DNA from: an uncultured Collinsella sp.
GTDB lineage: Bacteria > Actinomycetota > Coriobacteriia > Coriobacteriales > Coriobacteriaceae
Direction of reading: 5' to 3'
Assembly: GCA_959596505.1 (NCBI GenBank)
Contig: CAUFWM010000033.1
Coordinates: 1-15,178 of the forward strand
DNA: 15,178 bases
Position 1 is the first letter of the stretch; the number at the start of each line of letters is the position of its first letter. This document shows positions 13,268-15,178 of the stretch, one piece after another. The translations under genes and the position numbers were made by a program. The notes below the pieces were generated by a model. The model searched no databases. It was given only the letters and a program-made list of their open reading frames with translations, and was not told where the DNA came from.

Positions 13268-14968
13268 ATGCCAATGCTGCTGGATGAACCTCTTGGCCTT
13301 ATCGTTGAGCGCCTTCGCAGACGGGGGACTGATGACGCATCGGTAGAAGTTAAAGCCTGCACGAATAAATTGAGTGCAGACGTATGGGAGACAGTGAGCG
13401 CTTTTGCGAACACTGCGGGTGGGCTCATTATTTTGGGTCTGAACGAAGCCGAAGGATTTGTTCCTTCGGCCAACTTTGCTATCGACAGGGTGCGCGATCA
13501 GTTTGTTTCGGGTATCGGAGACGGAGGCTCAGCGGCGGTGGTGACCCATGCGCCGCGGTATGAGCTCGATCGAGGCGAAGTCGACGGGCTCCAGGTGCTT
13601 CTGGTGCGCATTTTTGAACTTGAGCTTAAAGCGAAGCCTTGCTATATCGGCGCACGCGGCGTGCAGAACGGTAGCTACAAACGCGTGGATGATAAAGATA
13701 TCAAGATGTCGCCCGCTGAGCTATATGAGCTGCAGAGTGCGTTGCTTCCGAGCGATGCAGACGATACGGTGGTTTCGGAGGCAACAGTCGAGGATTTGGA
13801 CCCAGACGTCGTGCGGTCTATTATCTCAAACCGCCGGCTGCAGACCCCGCGCGTTTTGCGCGGGGCCGATACGCTGGAAAAGCAGCTGGCCAGACTCAAT
13901 ATCACTACAAAGGATGGTGCCGTGAAGCTCGCAGGGCTTCTGTCGGCGGGAATATACCCCCAGCAGTTCTATCCCAAACTGATGATCGATGTCGCCATTC
14001 ATTCCGATGTGGAAAAATCTGCACCCGGGCAACCCCGGTTTATTGACCGCCAGTTGTGCGATGGCCCGATTCCGGCTTGCATCGAAGATGCCCTTGCCGC
14101 GATTGGACGAAACTTGCGCAAAGCGGCGATAGTGCAAGGCGCTGGCAGAAGGGATGATTGGGAAGTTCCCCAGGAGGTTTTGCGCGAGGCCTTGGCAAAT
14201 GCCTGCATCCATCGAGAATATTCACCCATGTTTGTGGGGCAGGCCGTGAGTGTCGATATCTATCCAGACAGAATAGAGATCAAAAACCCTGGCGGGCTTT
14301 GGGGCGGAAAGACGGTGGACAATCTTGCAGACGGGGAATCGCGCTGCCGAAACCCAAAGCTCATGAGCCTAATGGGGGCGACGCCGTTAGAGCATGCCGA
14401 GGGGGCTGTTGCGGAAAGCCAGGGATCTGGTATCCCGGCTATGATTCGCGAGATGGAGTCTCGTTCGCTTGGCAGGCCGAAATTTATCGTTAAAGCCGAT
14501 TCGTTTACAGTGCTGCTTTCCCGGCACGGGGCGGAGCTTGCTGAAAACCGCACGTGGATTCAGAGCCATGTGGGCACCGAGCTGACGGATCGCGAGGAAA
14601 CACTGCTCATGTTTATGCGGGAGCATGGGTGCGTATGCGATGTTCAAAAAATACGAGAGGTCCTGAAGTGGGATTCGGATGACATTCGCCTGATCTGCGG
14701 GGACCTTGTGGATAAACATGTCCTGTCAAAATGCGGCAAAGACACGTTTGAAATTATCGATATGAACAGAGAATCGTCAGCTTCGACGGCGGATAGGATC
14801 CTGGAGGCTCTCAGCGCCGAAGTGGATATGACAGCGCGAGAAATTGCGGTTGCATCGGGGGTCAGAATTTCGTCTGTCCGTTACCATCTGCCAAAAATGG
14901 CTGATAAAGGACTCATTGAGGTAATGGGTTCATCGACGAGCCGCAATCGCCGATATCGGAAGAAGTAG
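13268..14968 (+). CDS. AlbA_2 / HATPase_c_4 / winged-helix putative regulator
   Basis: A 566-aa protein of the group annotated as AlbA_2 (Schlafen-type) putative nucleic-acid-binding proteins with a C-terminal GHKL ATPase fold, formerly called RecG-like or AAA_4. The N-terminal AlbA_2 part has VEVKA (E27) and ETVSAFANTAGGLIILGL. The HATPase_c_4 part has EALANACIHREY (residues 307-318), IKNPGGL (338-344), an RNPKL motif and QGSGI (385-389). The tail shows two helix-turn-helix units: one around LTDREETLLMFMREHG, and a clearer winged helix with TAREIAVASGVRISSVRYHL and GLIEV. It is probably a transcriptional regulator and may control itself through the TTAGAGAG array (inference). Its biological role is unknown. 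The start at 13268 has only a GAGAG ribosome site, which is part of the last box. Codon use looks less GC-biased than in its neighbours, suggesting acquisition. Confidence 0.85.
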   Translation: MPMLLDEPLGLIVERLRRRGTDDASVEVKACTNKLSADVWETVSAFANTAGGLIILGLNEAEGFVPSANFAIDRVRDQFVSGIGDGGSAAVVTHAPRYELDRGEVDGLQVLLVRIFELELKAKPCYIGARGVQNGSYKRVDDKDIKMSPAELYELQSALLPSDADDTVVSEATVEDLDPDVVRSIISNRRLQTPRVLRGADTLEKQLARLNITTKDGAVKLAGLLSAGIYPQQFYPKLMIDVAIHSDVEKSAPGQPRFIDRQLCDGPIPACIEDALAAIGRNLRKAAIVQGAGRRDDWEVPQEVLREALANACIHREYSPMFVGQAVSVDIYPDRIEIKNPGGLWGGKTVDNLADGESRCRNPKLMSLMGATPLEHAEGAVAESQGSGIPAMIREMESRSLGRPKFIVKADSFTVLLSRHGAELAENRTWIQSHVGTELTDREETLLMFMREHGCVCDVQKIREVLKWDSDDIRLICGDLVDKHVLSKCGKDTFEIIDMNRESSASTADRILEALSAEVDMTAREIAVASGVRISSVRYHLPKMADKGLIEVMGSSTSRNRRYRKK

Positions 14969-14979
14969 ATGCAGCCGGG

Positions 14980-15026
14980 TCGCCCCTCTAGTGTCTCTCG
15001 AAGTTGGATGGGTGCTAGAGGGGCGA
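14980..15026 (+). terminator. Stem-loop after the AlbA_2-domain gene, possible terminator
   Basis: TCGCCCCTCTAG (14980-14991) pairs perfectly over 12 bp with CTAGAGGGGCGA (15015-15026) around a 23-nt loop. Only TTGTCTT follows, a weak U-run, so termination is plausible and not certain. It begins 12 nt after the stop. Confidence 0.55.
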
Positions 15027-15042
15027 TTGTCTTGCGATATTA

Positions 15043-15088
15043 CCCCAGATAAAACCTGCCAAAATAAGCCTGTTCCTTTTTGGCAGGT
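15043..15088. repeat. 46-nt palindromic repeat, copy 2
   Basis: It differs from copy 1 (12150-12195) at two positions, both in the loop. The hairpin arms ACCTGCCAAAA (15054-15064) and TTTTGGCAGGT (15078-15088) pair over 11 bp. The two copies are direct repeats bracketing the HAD and AlbA_2-domain genes. The remaining 90 bases to the window end hold no feature I can support. Confidence 0.9.
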
Positions 15089-15178
15089 CAGTTAACGCAG
15101 TCAGGTTGAGCATATGCGAGCGAGCTCCGGGTGCGGTAAGGTGACGTGAAACAAGCGGGCGCTGACCTTTTGGTCGCG

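Noticed and set aside
15089..15178. Partial reverse-strand gene entering from the right edge
   Set aside because: All three reverse frames are open over this short stretch and none shows a recognisable motif, so no frame can be chosen.

Overview
The window looks like a chromosomal segment from a high-GC Gram-positive bacterium. Gene content, GC-rich third codon positions, the Tat-lipoprotein binding protein and the secreted nuclease subfamily together suggest a gut Coriobacteriia member such as Collinsella. That placement is an inference from protein flavour and was not checked by any search.

Layout. The window opens inside ftsH (+), which ends at a strong terminator. A 20-bp-arm palindrome and a PLP aminotransferase (+) follow. 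A short gap with a parS-like 16-mer and a hairpin leads to a PHP-domain phosphoesterase (+). A bidirectional terminator separates it from a convergent 23S rRNA uracil-C5 methyltransferase of the RlmD type (-). The divergent gap after that holds a perfect 35-bp inverted repeat with a nested hairpin, then a promoter with TAAAGTG boxes. These precede a polar amino acid ABC transporter operon: Tat/lipobox binding protein, permease and ATPase, with a structured 170-nt gap between the last two. Next come an EF-G paralogue with degenerate GTPase motifs (+) and a convergent EndA-like secreted nuclease (-). The last part carries a HAD phosphatase (+) and an AlbA_2/HATPase_c_4/winged-helix protein (+). 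These two lie between two near-identical 46-nt palindromic repeats in the same orientation.

Most genes are housekeeping or metabolic. FtsH acts in membrane proteolysis, RlmD in rRNA modification, the ABC operon in amino acid uptake, and the aminotransferase and HAD enzyme in small-molecule metabolism. They form short transcription units separated by clear intrinsic terminators, and only the transporter genes are clearly co-transcribed.

The most unusual feature is at 13074-13262. Eight exact and two one-mismatch copies of TTAGAGAG lie on both strands in an AT-rich stretch directly upstream of the AlbA_2/HATPase/wHTH gene. Many are spaced about 10-12 or 20-22 bp apart. The array includes a perfect 22-bp palindrome inside the likely promoter and a copy on the ribosome-binding region. 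It looks like a cooperative, autoregulatory operator for a poorly understood regulator class that may have entered this locus by transfer.
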